From Prevotella sp. (GTDB lineage Bacteria > Bacteroidota > Bacteroidia > Bacteroidales > Bacteroidaceae), in assembly GCA_017402445.1 (NCBI GenBank), contig JAFPME010000011.1, positions 1-64,000 of the forward strand: a stretch of 64,000 nucleotides of DNA. The letters are read 5' to 3'. The translations under genes and the position numbers were made by a program. Under the pieces are notes generated by a model, which saw only the letters and a program-made list of their open reading frames with translations, was not told the origin of the DNA and did not search any database. This document shows, in pieces, positions 16,910 through 25,264 of the stretch (position 1 is the first letter of the stretch; each line of letters opens with the position of its first letter).

Positions 16910-18313
16910 ATTTGGGTGCCATTCGAGATATGAATCCAGTAGGCATGGATAGCCCTGTTTCTTCAAGTTGCCATTGGAGATGGTACTCAGCAGGATTGGA
17001 CTGCGTGATATGCGCCAGTAACCCAAACGCGTGTTGCCCCACATATAGGCTTGGTGCTTCTCAACACCACACTTGATGAGGTTTGCCACCTTAGTCTTGG
17101 GGTTCTTCCATGCCTTCCATATACACATACGGATGCGACGGCGAAGCCATTCGTCGGTCTCTTCAAGGAATCGCTTCATGTTGGCAAGGTGGTAGTACCC
17201 CACCCAACCGCGCACGTACTCCGACAGTTTCCGCTTCCTCTTGTCGTAGCCCCAGCCATTGCTTCGACGTGTCAGGTCTTTCAACGCGGACTTCATCTTC
17301 GACTTTGACTTGGGATGAACACAGAGTTGGCATCTGCCTTTCTGCACGTAGAAGGAATAACCGAGGTATTTCACACCTCCCACATACGACACGACGGTCT
17401 TTTCCTTGTTCACCTTCAAATGGAGTTTCTTCTCGACAAACGCTGTTATCGTCTCACGCACTCGCTCTGCCGCCCGCTTGGACTTGCAGAATATCAGCGC
17501 ATCATCGGCGTAGCGGACAAACGGGTGTCTGCGACGTATGAGTTCCTTGTCCAGCTCGTTAAGCATAATATTGCTCAACAGAGGGCTCAGCGGTCCTCCC
17601 TGCGGAGTACCCTCATCGCTCGACTCAAACAGCCCGTGACTGATTACACCGCTGCGCAGATATTTGTGTATAAGACTGACCACACGACCGTCCTTTATCG
17701 TACGGCCAAGTATCTCTATGAGGCGGCTATGGCACACCGTGTCGAAGAAACGCTCAAGGTCGAGGTCGACTACATACTTATAGCCTTCATCGACTATCCT
17801 CTGCGCTCCCCTCAGTGCGTCGTGACAGCCCTTCCCAGGACGGAAACCGAAACTCCAATGGGAAAACTGCTTCTCATAGATTGGGGTCAGTACTTGATTG
17901 ATGGCTTGCTGCACCAACCGGTCTACGACCGTCGGGATACCCAAAAGGCGCATCTTGCCATTGTCCTTCGGTATCTCTACGCGACGGACGGGATTCGGAC
18001 GGTAGGAACCGTCCTGCAAGGAGCGGGTCAGAGTTTCCTTGTTGGCCAGAAGCCATGGAAGCAGATGCTCGCATGGCATTCCGTCGATACCGCCACAACC
18101 CTTGTTCATCATCACCGATTTATAGGCGCGGTTCAGATTCGACGGGTCGAGGATAGCTTCCAACAGATGCTCCTTGTCGAATGGAACTTCCACGATGTTG
18201 TCTTCTGTCATCCACATGAAAGTCTGCACCCCCTCATACCTTTCGGATTCCGTCCTATTCCTTTGAGGGTGGCCAATGACATCTGACAGAGTTTTCTGCA
18301 TTCTTGCTTTCAT
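16907..18313 (-). CDS. ltrA: Group II intron reverse transcriptase/maturase
   Basis: A 468-residue intron-encoded protein. The reverse transcriptase domain covers about 50-330, with GIDGM (75-79), RVEIPK and LGIPTVVDRLVQQAI (RT2), GFRPGKGCHDAL (RT3), DLERFFDTV (RT4) and GTPQGGPLSPLL (235-246). The catalytic motif YADD is at 268-271. The maturase (X) domain follows at about 340-440. There is no DNA-binding/HNH endonuclease extension, as expected for class C. It promotes splicing and retrohoming of its host RNA. The frame is intact, so the intron may be active. Confidence 0.92.
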   Translation of the reverse strand: MKARMQKTLSDVIGHPQRNRTESERYEGVQTFMWMTEDNIVEVPFDKEHLLEAILDPSNLNRAYKSVMMNKGCGGIDGMPCEHLLPWLLANKETLTRSLQDGSYRPNPVRRVEIPKDNGKMRLLGIPTVVDRLVQQAINQVLTPIYEKQFSHWSFGFRPGKGCHDALRGAQRIVDEGYKYVVDLDLERFFDTVCHSRLIEILGRTIKDGRVVSLIHKYLRSGVISHGLFESSDEGTPQGGPLSPLLSNIMLNELDKELIRRRHPFVRYADDALIFCKSKRAAERVRETITAFVEKKLHLKVNKEKTVVSYVGGVKYLGYSFYVQKGRCQLCVHPKSKSKMKSALKDLTRRSNGWGYDKRKRKLSEYVRGWVGYYHLANMKRFLEETDEWLRRRIRMCIWKAWKNPKTKVANLIKCGVEKHQAYMWGNTRLGYWRISRSPILLSTISNGNLKKQGYPCLLDSYLEWHPN

Positions 18314-18741
18314 ACGGTAACGTTCAATTACTTATCGCTTAATTTAGGTTCAGTCCTTCACGGAGCGTTATCGACTACTCCGCTACTATGACCTCGGCTG
18401 ACTTCTCACGGTTCGTTGTTACTGCGCACCTTTCGTAATAGAAACTATTCAATGCGTCCGTGAGACCTCCTCGGATAAGGGCAATGTCTTTCCATCTTAT
18501 GCCCGCCACATTTACACCAACCGTTCCGAATAGCAATAGGGCTTTGGTTTGTTGTGCAACCTTACCCACGGTCAAATGCCTTGTATGTGGTTCCTGTTCG
18601 TCAGGCCAGATGTTTGCCGCCGACTTCTTTCAGATTCCACCTCGCAGTGGACACCCTTGTCTTGGCCTGTGTGATTTCCGCTATTAGGGCTCACTCGGGA
18701 CTCTCACCCGTTAGACATTGCTCATGCCGAGCATACACAGC

Positions 18742-18775
18742 AAAGCCCTTTCTCCGAACTTGGTGAAAGGGCTTT
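18742..18775. terminator. Convergent terminator used as intron target
   Basis: Perfect 11-bp arms AAAGCCCTTTC (18742-18752) and GAAAGGGCTTT (18765-18775) with a 12-nt loop, reading as a hairpin on both strands. On the minus strand it lies downstream of dgt and forms the 5' exon of the group IIC intron. Before insertion it would have lain between the convergent aldA and dgt genes and could have served both. Confidence 0.75.
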
Positions 18776-18974
18776 CATGATGGCTTTGACAAACCGTTAA
18801 CAAGTTAACAAAAATGTAACAGCTGCCCGTTTTTCATCCGACATCAGTTAAGACGATGGGTCTTTGAAATGGTTTAGAAAACAACTGGAAGCATCAGTTT
18901 TTGCCCATTTCATCGATGAATCACAGATTTCTGAAAGACTCTGCCAACGCTTTTGATTCCTTTTCTCAGCAACA

Positions 18975-20312
18975 TTAAACAATAGGAAGCGAGATTCCGT
19001 TGATTTTCTGGAAGATGTCAAGCGCATAGACATCTGTCATGCCACTGATGTAGTCGATGATGGCCATAATGCGGGTCTGCAGGTCGGGGCTGTCAATGTA
19101 GTACTGGCTGCTGACACGCTGGATAATTTGTTTGGAATAAAAGCGGTCGGGATGCCGTGCTGCCTCGATCATCACCTCCATCAGGTTGTCAATGATGCGG
19201 AAACCAGACAACTCAACGTCGAGAACGGGTTTGCTGCGGTATATCTTTTCCACGCTGAGAGAGGCGCACTGGCGGTAGGCTTGCAGCTGTTGTTCGGGGA
19301 TATGATCGATTAATGCACCCTCAAAAGCTCCTGAAAGAATATCTTCTTCGTGCTCGCAAAAGACGCGAGCACACTCGTTTTCCAGTTTTCCGATGACGCA
19401 GGCACGCATGTAGACCACCTTTTCGTTGTCGTCGGTGATGCCTTCATCAACAATACGTTGGCGGATACTCTGCTTGACAGGGTCGTCGAAAAAAGCGAGA
19501 AGTAGGCGCTCCGTATCATCGAACGATAGGATGCGCAGTTTGTGAGCATCCTCAATGTCCATGATTTCGTAGCAGATGTCGTCTGCAGCTTCGACAAGAT
19601 AGACCAGCGGATGACGCACATAACGGAGCGGTTCGCCAGGCTGTGAAGTACAAAAAACGCCCATTTCATCGGCGATACGCTGATAAATGGGTCTGTCTAT
19701 ATCGAAAAAGCCGAACTTCCCCTTCTTTCCTGCTGCCGACGACGAGCACGGATACTTCACAATGCTGCCCAACATGGAGTACGTCATGACGAAGCCTCCG
19801 TCGCGACGGCCCTTGAACCGATGCGTCAGTAGGTGGAAGGCATTGGCATTTCCCTCAAAATGTGTGATGTCATTCCAAAACTCCGGCGTCACTTCTTTCT
19901 GCAAATCCATGCCCGGACCCTCCCTGAAGAAAGCCTGAATGGCTTTTTCGCCACTGTGGCCGAAGGGCGGATTGCCCATGTCGTGAGCCAGACAGGCTGT
20001 ACTTACAATCGTTCCGATCTGCGGAAAGAGCGTGTTGTCCAGTTCAGGACGCTGCTTCAGAATGGCATGAGCGACATCGTTACCCAACGACATGCCCACA
20101 CTGGCCACTTCGAGCGAATGTGTCAGCCGGTTATGCACGAAGACACTGCCAGGCAAGGGGAACACCTGTGTCTTGTTCTGCAAGCGCCGAAAGGGAGCAG
20201 AGAAAATCAAACGGTCGTAGTCGCGCTTGAATTCAGAGCGGTCGTCGTGCCGTTCGGTGTGACGATTCTCCTGTCCGAGACGTTTGGCGGTGATGAGTTG
20301 ATTCCAGTCCAT
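18975..20312 (-). CDS. dgt: Deoxyguanosinetriphosphate triphosphohydrolase family protein
   Basis: A 445-residue HD-domain dNTPase that converts dNTP to deoxynucleoside and triphosphate and so limits nucleotide pools. The HD signature is visible: RLTHSLEVASVG supplies one metal His and LAHDMGNPPFGHSGE the HD pair (near residue 110). I chose the ATG at 20312 (MDWNQLIT) because family members start this way and because the promoter -7 box ends only 9 nt before the alternative ATG at 20321. About 200 bp of non-coding DNA separates its end from the terminator hairpin. Confidence 0.88.
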   Translation of the reverse strand: MDWNQLITAKRLGQENRHTERHDDRSEFKRDYDRLIFSAPFRRLQNKTQVFPLPGSVFVHNRLTHSLEVASVGMSLGNDVAHAILKQRPELDNTLFPQIGTIVSTACLAHDMGNPPFGHSGEKAIQAFFREGPGMDLQKEVTPEFWNDITHFEGNANAFHLLTHRFKGRRDGGFVMTYSMLGSIVKYPCSSSAAGKKGKFGFFDIDRPIYQRIADEMGVFCTSQPGEPLRYVRHPLVYLVEAADDICYEIMDIEDAHKLRILSFDDTERLLLAFFDDPVKQSIRQRIVDEGITDDNEKVVYMRACVIGKLENECARVFCEHEEDILSGAFEGALIDHIPEQQLQAYRQCASLSVEKIYRSKPVLDVELSGFRIIDNLMEVMIEAARHPDRFYSKQIIQRVSSQYYIDSPDLQTRIMAIIDYISGMTDVYALDIFQKINGISLPIV

Positions 20313-20329
20313 TGCTTTCATAATTCTTG

Positions 20330-20361
20330 CAAATGTACGCAATTGTTTCCAACACAGCAAA
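20330..20361 (-). promoter_or_regulatory. Promoter of dgt
   Basis: Minus-strand TTTG (20358-20361), 20-bp spacer, TACATTTG (20330-20337). The predicted leader is only about 14 nt to the chosen ATG. Confidence 0.7.
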
Positions 20362-20517
20362 TTTTTCTGCGGTTTTCCTGTGTCTTACGCTATTGTTTCC
20401 ACCGTTTTACACGGTTTTGAATGCCTTTGTCACTACCGCTTGCACACGTTTTTTCCTTAAATGAAGCCGTTTTGCGTTAATTCTTCAAAACATGACGGCT
20501 ATATCAGCGTTTTTTCG

Positions 20518-20525
20518 TAACTTTG
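20518..20525 (+). promoter_or_regulatory. -7 element before the DUF4359-like gene
   Basis: TAACTTTG, 28 nt before the ATG; no clear -33 partner. It is the only promoter-like site I see ahead of the envelope gene cluster. Confidence 0.45.
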
Positions 20526-20553
20526 CCAGCAAAACAACAAAGAGCGCAAGAAC

Positions 20554-21096
20554 ATGAAAAAACTGATGTTTCTCGTCATCGTACTGCTGGTGGCAGTACT
20601 CATGACGCTGACCCGCCCCAACAAAGCGGAGCACAAGGAGGCCATGATGAAGGCTGTGAAAGAACTGGTCGACGAGGAAGCCGAGAATAAAGGGTTCAAG
20701 GACAACGGCCTGACACGCTTCGGCAAGAACGTGGTCAACAAAGCCATTGAGCTGGCCTTGGGCTCGAAACTGAAGCTTGACGACTACTATCTGTTCAATA
20801 CGACGCACGTCCGCATGGACGGTAAGGACAAGCTCCTGTCTGTCGGCATGTTCGGTCATGTGTTCACTTTCGACAAGAAGATGCTGCGTGAGGCGCTCGA
20901 AGAAGGTGACGAGAGCCCGACTGACGAAGAAAAAGCAGCGGCCAAGGCTGAAAAGAAGCGTCTGAAGGCTGAGCTGAAAGAACAAAAGCGCAAAGAACGC
21001 GCCGAACGCAAGGAGCAGAAGCGCAAGGAGCGCGAAGCCAAGCGTGAGCAGAAGCGCAAGGAACGCGAGGCAAAGAAAGCCGAGAGCGAAGAGTGA
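20554..21096 (+). CDS. DUF4359-like membrane-anchored protein with charged repeat tail
   Basis: A 180-residue protein with one N-terminal hydrophobic segment (about 3-20) that acts as a signal anchor, and a small globular domain (about 25-115) resembling DUF4359. The long Lys/Arg/Glu tail contains three successive 11-residue repeats: KEQKRKERAER (142-152), KEQKRKEREAK (153-163) and REQKRKEREAK (164-174). The tail should form a single charged helix. Function is unknown. It is first in a same-strand series leading to dut and envelope lipoproteins. Confidence 0.65.
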   Translation: MKKLMFLVIVLLVAVLMTLTRPNKAEHKEAMMKAVKELVDEEAENKGFKDNGLTRFGKNVVNKAIELALGSKLKLDDYYLFNTTHVRMDGKDKLLSVGMFGHVFTFDKKMLREALEEGDESPTDEEKAAAKAEKKRLKAELKEQKRKERAERKEQKRKEREAKREQKRKEREAKKAESEE

Positions 21097-21189
21097 AATC
21101 TAAGGAACAAGAGTTGAAAAGAGAGGAGTGAAGAGCGAAGAATGATAATTGCAAAGCGAAGAATGAAGCGTGAAAGTGATGTTTTACGG

Positions 21190-21993
21190 ATGCCATTCAG
21201 GCTGATATTGCCATTGGCGATGACATTGCTGCTGACAACGGCCTGCCGAAGCGACGACGACGAGCTGAAGCGCGAAGCACTGCCCTTCAACATGGAGCGC
21301 GAAGCCGAAATCATCGAAGGCTTGACACAGCGGCAAGCCATCTATTCGGGCAACGGAACGTACACCTTGAACATAGCAGACGCAAGCATCGTCTCGGCCG
21401 AATACGTGCCTTCTGCCAGCGGTTTCGACTATGGCGGCATCGTGGTGAAAGGTCTGAAGAAAGGCAAAACGACCATCACCGTCACCGATACGAAGGTGCA
21501 GCGAAGCGTAGACATCGCGGTGAAGGTCATTTCCTCGAACTTCTACATGATGAGCATGGCGCAAAGCCGTCACCCTTCGCTGAAGCCCGACCTGGTCAGC
21601 TGCTTCATTCCGAGCGACAAAGAGCAGCGCGACGTCCTGTTCTTCGTACAAAAAGGAGGCGGACTGCTCTTTTTCACCCGCGGAACCTACAGTACCATGA
21701 CCGAAGGCGACGCCGACTACGTGGTGATGAGATACCCATGCTCGTCGGAAGACAATACCATGAGCGATGCCGAGGGAGCCGTCATGACGGAACATAAGTT
21801 CCTACTGAAAGGCAGCAGCCGCGATGCACTCGACATTTTGCAGGCTCGCGGTCCGCTGACAGGCCGTTTCACGGACCCCGGGCAGCTGATTCCCGTCCAC
21901 CTCGCTGAGGTTGGGCTGCCGTACGAAATGGAGGCAAACATCAAGTTCGGTCCATTCTACACGCTGCCCATCCCGTTCGGATACTTGGAATGA
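21190..21993 (+). CDS. Lipoprotein with Ig-like domain, unknown function
   Basis: 267 residues from the ATG at 21190, which directly opens a lipoprotein signal (LAMTLLLTTAC, lipid Cys at 19). In-frame ATGs at 21142 and 21163 would add a charged tail. Residues about 40-115 look like a bacterial Ig-like (BIG2) fold ending in KGKTTITVTD. The rest contains hydrophobic beta strands (RDVLFFVQKGGGLLFFTRG) and no motif I recognise. It should be anchored in the outer or inner membrane. The preceding spacer is purine-rich, as is the end of the upstream gene. Confidence 0.65.
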   Translation: MPFRLILPLAMTLLLTTACRSDDDELKREALPFNMEREAEIIEGLTQRQAIYSGNGTYTLNIADASIVSAEYVPSASGFDYGGIVVKGLKKGKTTITVTDTKVQRSVDIAVKVISSNFYMMSMAQSRHPSLKPDLVSCFIPSDKEQRDVLFFVQKGGGLLFFTRGTYSTMTEGDADYVVMRYPCSSEDNTMSDAEGAVMTEHKFLLKGSSRDALDILQARGPLTGRFTDPGQLIPVHLAEVGLPYEMEANIKFGPFYTLPIPFGYLE

Positions 21994-22028
21994 ACAAGGA
22001 GTAAAGAATTCAAAACCTGTACATAAAA

Positions 22029-22466
22029 ATGATAAAGATAAAAGTCGTAAACAAAGGACATCAGCAACTGCCACGCTATGCCACGCCAATGAGCGCAGGA
22101 ATGGACCTGCGCGCCAACCTCGACGAACCCATCACGCTGCAACCCATGCAGCGCGCGCTGGTGAAGACGGGCCTGTACATCGCACTGCCCGAAGGCTACG
22201 AGGCACAGATACGCCCACGAAGCGGACTAGCCCTGAAGCATGGCATCACCGTCCTGAACTCACCCGGCACCATCGATGCCGACTATCGCGGCGAAATTGG
22301 AGTCTGCCTGATCAACCTCTCGGCCGAGGAATTCGTCATCAACGACGGCGAACGCATCGCTCAGATGGTCATCGCGCGCCACGAGCAAGTCGATTTTGAA
22401 GTCGTACAGAAGCTCGACGAAACCGAACGCGGAGCCGGAGGATACGGACACACCGGCGTGAAGTGA
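22029..22466 (+). CDS. dut: dUTP diphosphatase
   Basis: 145 residues with all five trimeric dUTPase motifs in order: [18 protein letters not shown], the uracil-binding [13 protein letters not shown] with catalytic Asp, GERIAQMVI, and the C-terminal glycine-rich arm [10 protein letters not shown]. It hydrolyses dUTP to dUMP, keeping uracil out of DNA and supplying thymidylate synthesis. It lies 35 bp after the lipoprotein gene and upstream of TPR and DUF4292 genes, an arrangement I recall from other Bacteroidales. Confidence 0.95.
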   Translation: MIKIKVVNKGHQQLPRYATPMSAGMDLRANLDEPITLQPMQRALVKTGLYIALPEGYEAQIRPRSGLALKHGITVLNSPGTIDADYRGEIGVCLINLSAEEFVINDGERIAQMVIARHEQVDFEVVQKLDETERGAGGYGHTGVK

Positions 22467-22575
22467 CAACCACCATCGTCGCCGACAGCAGACTTCAGGG
22501 TCCGGTCACCGTGCACGCCACGCCTGCACAAGGCCGCAACCCGTCTGAAAAAAGCGACGACATGACATTTCAAAC

Positions 22576-24360
22576 ATGACACGAAAAATCATTCTCTGCA
22601 TTTGCTTCTGTGCCATCACACTGCTGATGGGCTCGTGCGGCAGTTCCATGAACGCGCCAACGCCCCGCAAGACAGCACTCACGACGGCACCCAAGCCACT
22701 GACACCCCTGTCGGAAAACGACAACCTGCGATTCAAGTACTTCTACTACGAAGCCCTCAACCAGCAGACACAGGGACACTACGACGCGGCCTTCGAACTG
22801 CTGCGCCACTGTCTCACCATCAATCCCAACGCTGCCGAGGCATACTTCAGCCTTTCGGCCTACTATGCCGAGCTCAATCAGGATTCGATGGCACTCGTCT
22901 GCATGAAGCAGGCTGCCGAACTGTCGCCCGACAACGACATCTATCAGGAACGTCTCGCCGATGCCTATATCGGCGTGAAGAACTTCCCCGAAGCCACCAA
23001 AGCCTTCGAGCAGCTCTATGCCTCGCACAAGAACCGCACCGACGTGCTCGAAACCATCCTGAAGCTCTACAGCTACCAAGAAGACTACGACAACGTCATC
23101 CGCACGCTCGACCGCATCGAAGCCGTCGAGGGCAGCAACGAGCAGATAGCACTCGGCCGCATGCGCGTCTACTCCCTGCGCGGTGAGAAGAAGAAAGAGC
23201 TCAACGAGCTGAAGAAACTGGCCGACAAGTACCCCAACGACATGAACTACCGCGTGATGATGGGCAACTGGCTGCTGCAGAACGGGAAGTCGTACGAGGC
23301 CCTTCAGGAATATAACAAGGTGCTGAAAGAAGAGCCTGGCAACCTTGCCGTGCGCATGTCGCTCCTCGACTACTACCGCAGTCAGGACAAGGACAGCATC
23401 GCCAACATGATGCAGGAGCAGATGCTCGTCAGCAACGACGTCCCCTTCGGCACCAAGATGCAGCTCATGCGCAACGTGGTGCAATGGAACGAGGAACACG
23501 GAGGCGACAGCACACAGGTGCTGAACATCTTCAAGCGCATTCTCGCACAGCCGCAGCAAGAGTCCGACATGGCAGAACTCATGGCAGCATACATGAAGGT
23601 GAAGAACATGCCGCAGGACAGCATCGACAACGTTCTGGAGCACGCTCTGCGCATAGAGCCCGACAACGCATCCGTACGCATGCAGCTCCTGCAGGCAGCA
23701 TGGGCCGCCGAGAAAACCGACCGCATCATCAGCCTCTCCGAACAAGGCGTGGAGTACAACCCCGAAGAAATGGTGTTCTACTACTTCCTCGCGCTCGCCA
23801 ACTACCAAAAGAACGACCGCGACCAGGCACTTCACGCTCTGCGACAGGGTGCAGCGCAAATCAACGCACAGACCGACAAGGACCTCGCATCCGAGTTCTA
23901 CGGACTCATGGGCGAAATCCTGCATGACAAGGGGCGCGAACAGGAAGCATTCGCCGCCTACGACAGCTGTCTGCACTACAAACCCGACAACCTCGGCACG
24001 CTGAACAACTACGCCTACTACCTCAGCCTGAAGCGCACTGACCTGCAAAAGGCCGAGCAGATGAGCTACCGCACCATCAAGGCAGAGCCCAACAACGCCA
24101 CCTTCCTCGACACCTACGCCTGGATCCTGTTCGAAGAAGAGCGCTACGAGGAAGCCAAAATCTACATCGACCAGACGCTGCTGAACGACTCTGTGCCCTC
24201 AGGCGTGGTGCTCGAGCACGCCGGAGACATCTATGCCATGACCGGAGACATGGAGAAAGCCGTCGAATTCTGGCAGAAGGCCGTCGATGCCGGGCACGAC
24301 AGCAAGGTGCTCCTACGCAAGATCAGAAACCGAAAATACATCAGAGAAGATGAGAAATAA
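22576..24360 (+). CDS. TPR-repeat lipoprotein
   Basis: A 594-residue lipoprotein (signal ITLLMGSC, lipid Cys at 21). From about residue 50 to the end it is a string of tetratricopeptide-type helical hairpins, for example GHYDAAFELLRHCLTINPNA and NLGTLNNYAYYLSLKRTDLQKA. Such solenoids scaffold protein complexes in the envelope. Its last 11 bp overlap the DUF4292 gene, so the two are translationally coupled. The partner is unknown; context suggests an envelope-assembly role with the next two genes. Confidence 0.82.
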   Translation: MTRKIILCICFCAITLLMGSCGSSMNAPTPRKTALTTAPKPLTPLSENDNLRFKYFYYEALNQQTQGHYDAAFELLRHCLTINPNAAEAYFSLSAYYAELNQDSMALVCMKQAAELSPDNDIYQERLADAYIGVKNFPEATKAFEQLYASHKNRTDVLETILKLYSYQEDYDNVIRTLDRIEAVEGSNEQIALGRMRVYSLRGEKKKELNELKKLADKYPNDMNYRVMMGNWLLQNGKSYEALQEYNKVLKEEPGNLAVRMSLLDYYRSQDKDSIANMMQEQMLVSNDVPFGTKMQLMRNVVQWNEEHGGDSTQVLNIFKRILAQPQQESDMAELMAAYMKVKNMPQDSIDNVLEHALRIEPDNASVRMQLLQAAWAAEKTDRIISLSEQGVEYNPEEMVFYYFLALANYQKNDRDQALHALRQGAAQINAQTDKDLASEFYGLMGEILHDKGREQEAFAAYDSCLHYKPDNLGTLNNYAYYLSLKRTDLQKAEQMSYRTIKAEPNNATFLDTYAWILFEEERYEEAKIYIDQTLLNDSVPSGVVLEHAGDIYAMTGDMEKAVEFWQKAVDAGHDSKVLLRKIRNRKYIREDEK

Positions 24361-25264
24361 CACTCTTACAATCGCTGCCAGCCTCCTGCTGGCCATGGCC
24401 ACGGGCCTCGCCTCATGTGCTTCAAAGAAGGCCGTCACCGACAACATTGCCGTTGCCACGCCCGGCGCGGCCGTCAGCACGCCCTCACCCGCCGAGGTCA
24501 ACGCCAAGGAGCGTGCCCTCAGCTTCGCACGCAAAGTGGCTGCCAACGCCGTCGACTGCCAGAACATCACGTCGAAGATTGAGTTCAACCTCAAAAGCGG
24601 CACCAAGGACATCACCGTCAGCGGAAAGCTCATGATGCGACGCGACGATGTCATACGCATTCAGCTACAAGTGCCGCTGCTCGGAATGGAAGCCGGACGG
24701 TTGGAATTTACAAAGGACTACGTCATGATTGTCGACCGCATCCACTCGGAGTACGTCAAGGGCGACTACAACCAGGTGTCGTTCCTCAAGAACAACGGGC
24801 TCAACTTCAACTCCCTGCAGGCGCTCTTCTGGAACCAGCTCTTCGTGCCCGGCGAACAGAACGTCACGGAAGCCATGCTCAACCACTTCACCGTGAACAT
24901 GGACAAGGCCGACAAGCCTACACTCGCACTGAACCGCGACAACATGAGCTATCTCTGGAACACCGACAACCAAACAGGACGCATCAACAGCGTGGAGGCC
25001 GAATACGGAACGAAAAAGACGAAAGGAAACACCAAGCTCACTTGCACCTACGACGACTTCAAGACGCTCAACGGCAAGCCGTTCCCCCACTCCATCGTGC
25101 TCAACATGAACACCTCTGCCACACAGAAGGCTCGCAACATCACGATGGGAATACTGATGAAAAAGGTGAGCAACGACGATGACTGGGAGACACGGACCAC
25201 CCTGACCAAGAAATACAAGCAGGTAAGTGTCGACGACGTGATGAAAAAACTCATGAATCTGTAA
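24350..25264 (+). CDS. DUF4292 family lipoprotein
   Basis: 304 residues from the ATG at 24350, which opens a lipoprotein signal (LAMATGLASC, lipid Cys at 23). The body is beta-rich with motifs of the DUF4292 family (SGKLMMRRDDVIRIQLQVPL, GMEAGRLEFTKDYVMIVDR), which resembles LolA/LolB-like half-barrels. A lipid- or lipoprotein-handling role is therefore plausible but unproven. It starts within the TPR gene and stops directly against the next start codon (TAA then ATG with no gap). Confidence 0.82.
   Translation: MRNNTLTIAASLLLAMATGLASCASKKAVTDNIAVATPGAAVSTPSPAEVNAKERALSFARKVAANAVDCQNITSKIEFNLKSGTKDITVSGKLMMRRDDVIRIQLQVPLLGMEAGRLEFTKDYVMIVDRIHSEYVKGDYNQVSFLKNNGLNFNSLQALFWNQLFVPGEQNVTEAMLNHFTVNMDKADKPTLALNRDNMSYLWNTDNQTGRINSVEAEYGTKKTKGNTKLTCTYDDFKTLNGKPFPHSIVLNMNTSATQKARNITMGILMKKVSNDDDWETRTTLTKKYKQVSVDDVMKKLMNL

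Larger units (their letters stand above)
16811..18738 (-). mobile_element. Group IIC (bacterial class C) intron
   Basis: A complete intron of about 1.93 kb on the minus strand. The 5' end is placed at GTGTATG (18738 downward), followed by the domain-I-like segment AACGGGTGAGAGTCCCGA (about 18692-18713). Domain IV carries the reverse transcriptase gene, domain V is at about 16872-16909, and domain VI ends with a candidate branch-point A at 16819, eight nt before a terminal AC at 16811. The 5' exon ends 3 nt after a perfect terminator hairpin (18742-18775), the classic target of class C introns. Exact ends are inferred. Confidence 0.82.

Noticed and set aside
16907-18313. Reverse transcriptase as a retron or diversity-generating element
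   Set aside because: It has a maturase X domain, sits in a ribozyme with domains V and VI, and lies after a terminator hairpin, all specific to group IIC introns. No msr/msd or template repeat is present.
18375-18575. Short minus-strand open frame upstream of the reverse transcriptase
   Set aside because: It lies in the 5' ribozyme part of the group II intron (domains I-III), which is structured RNA.
22570-24048. Minus-strand open frame (about 492 codons) opposite the TPR lipoprotein
   Set aside because: The plus-strand frame has a lipoprotein signal and TPR helices; the antisense frame has neither homology character nor a promoter.
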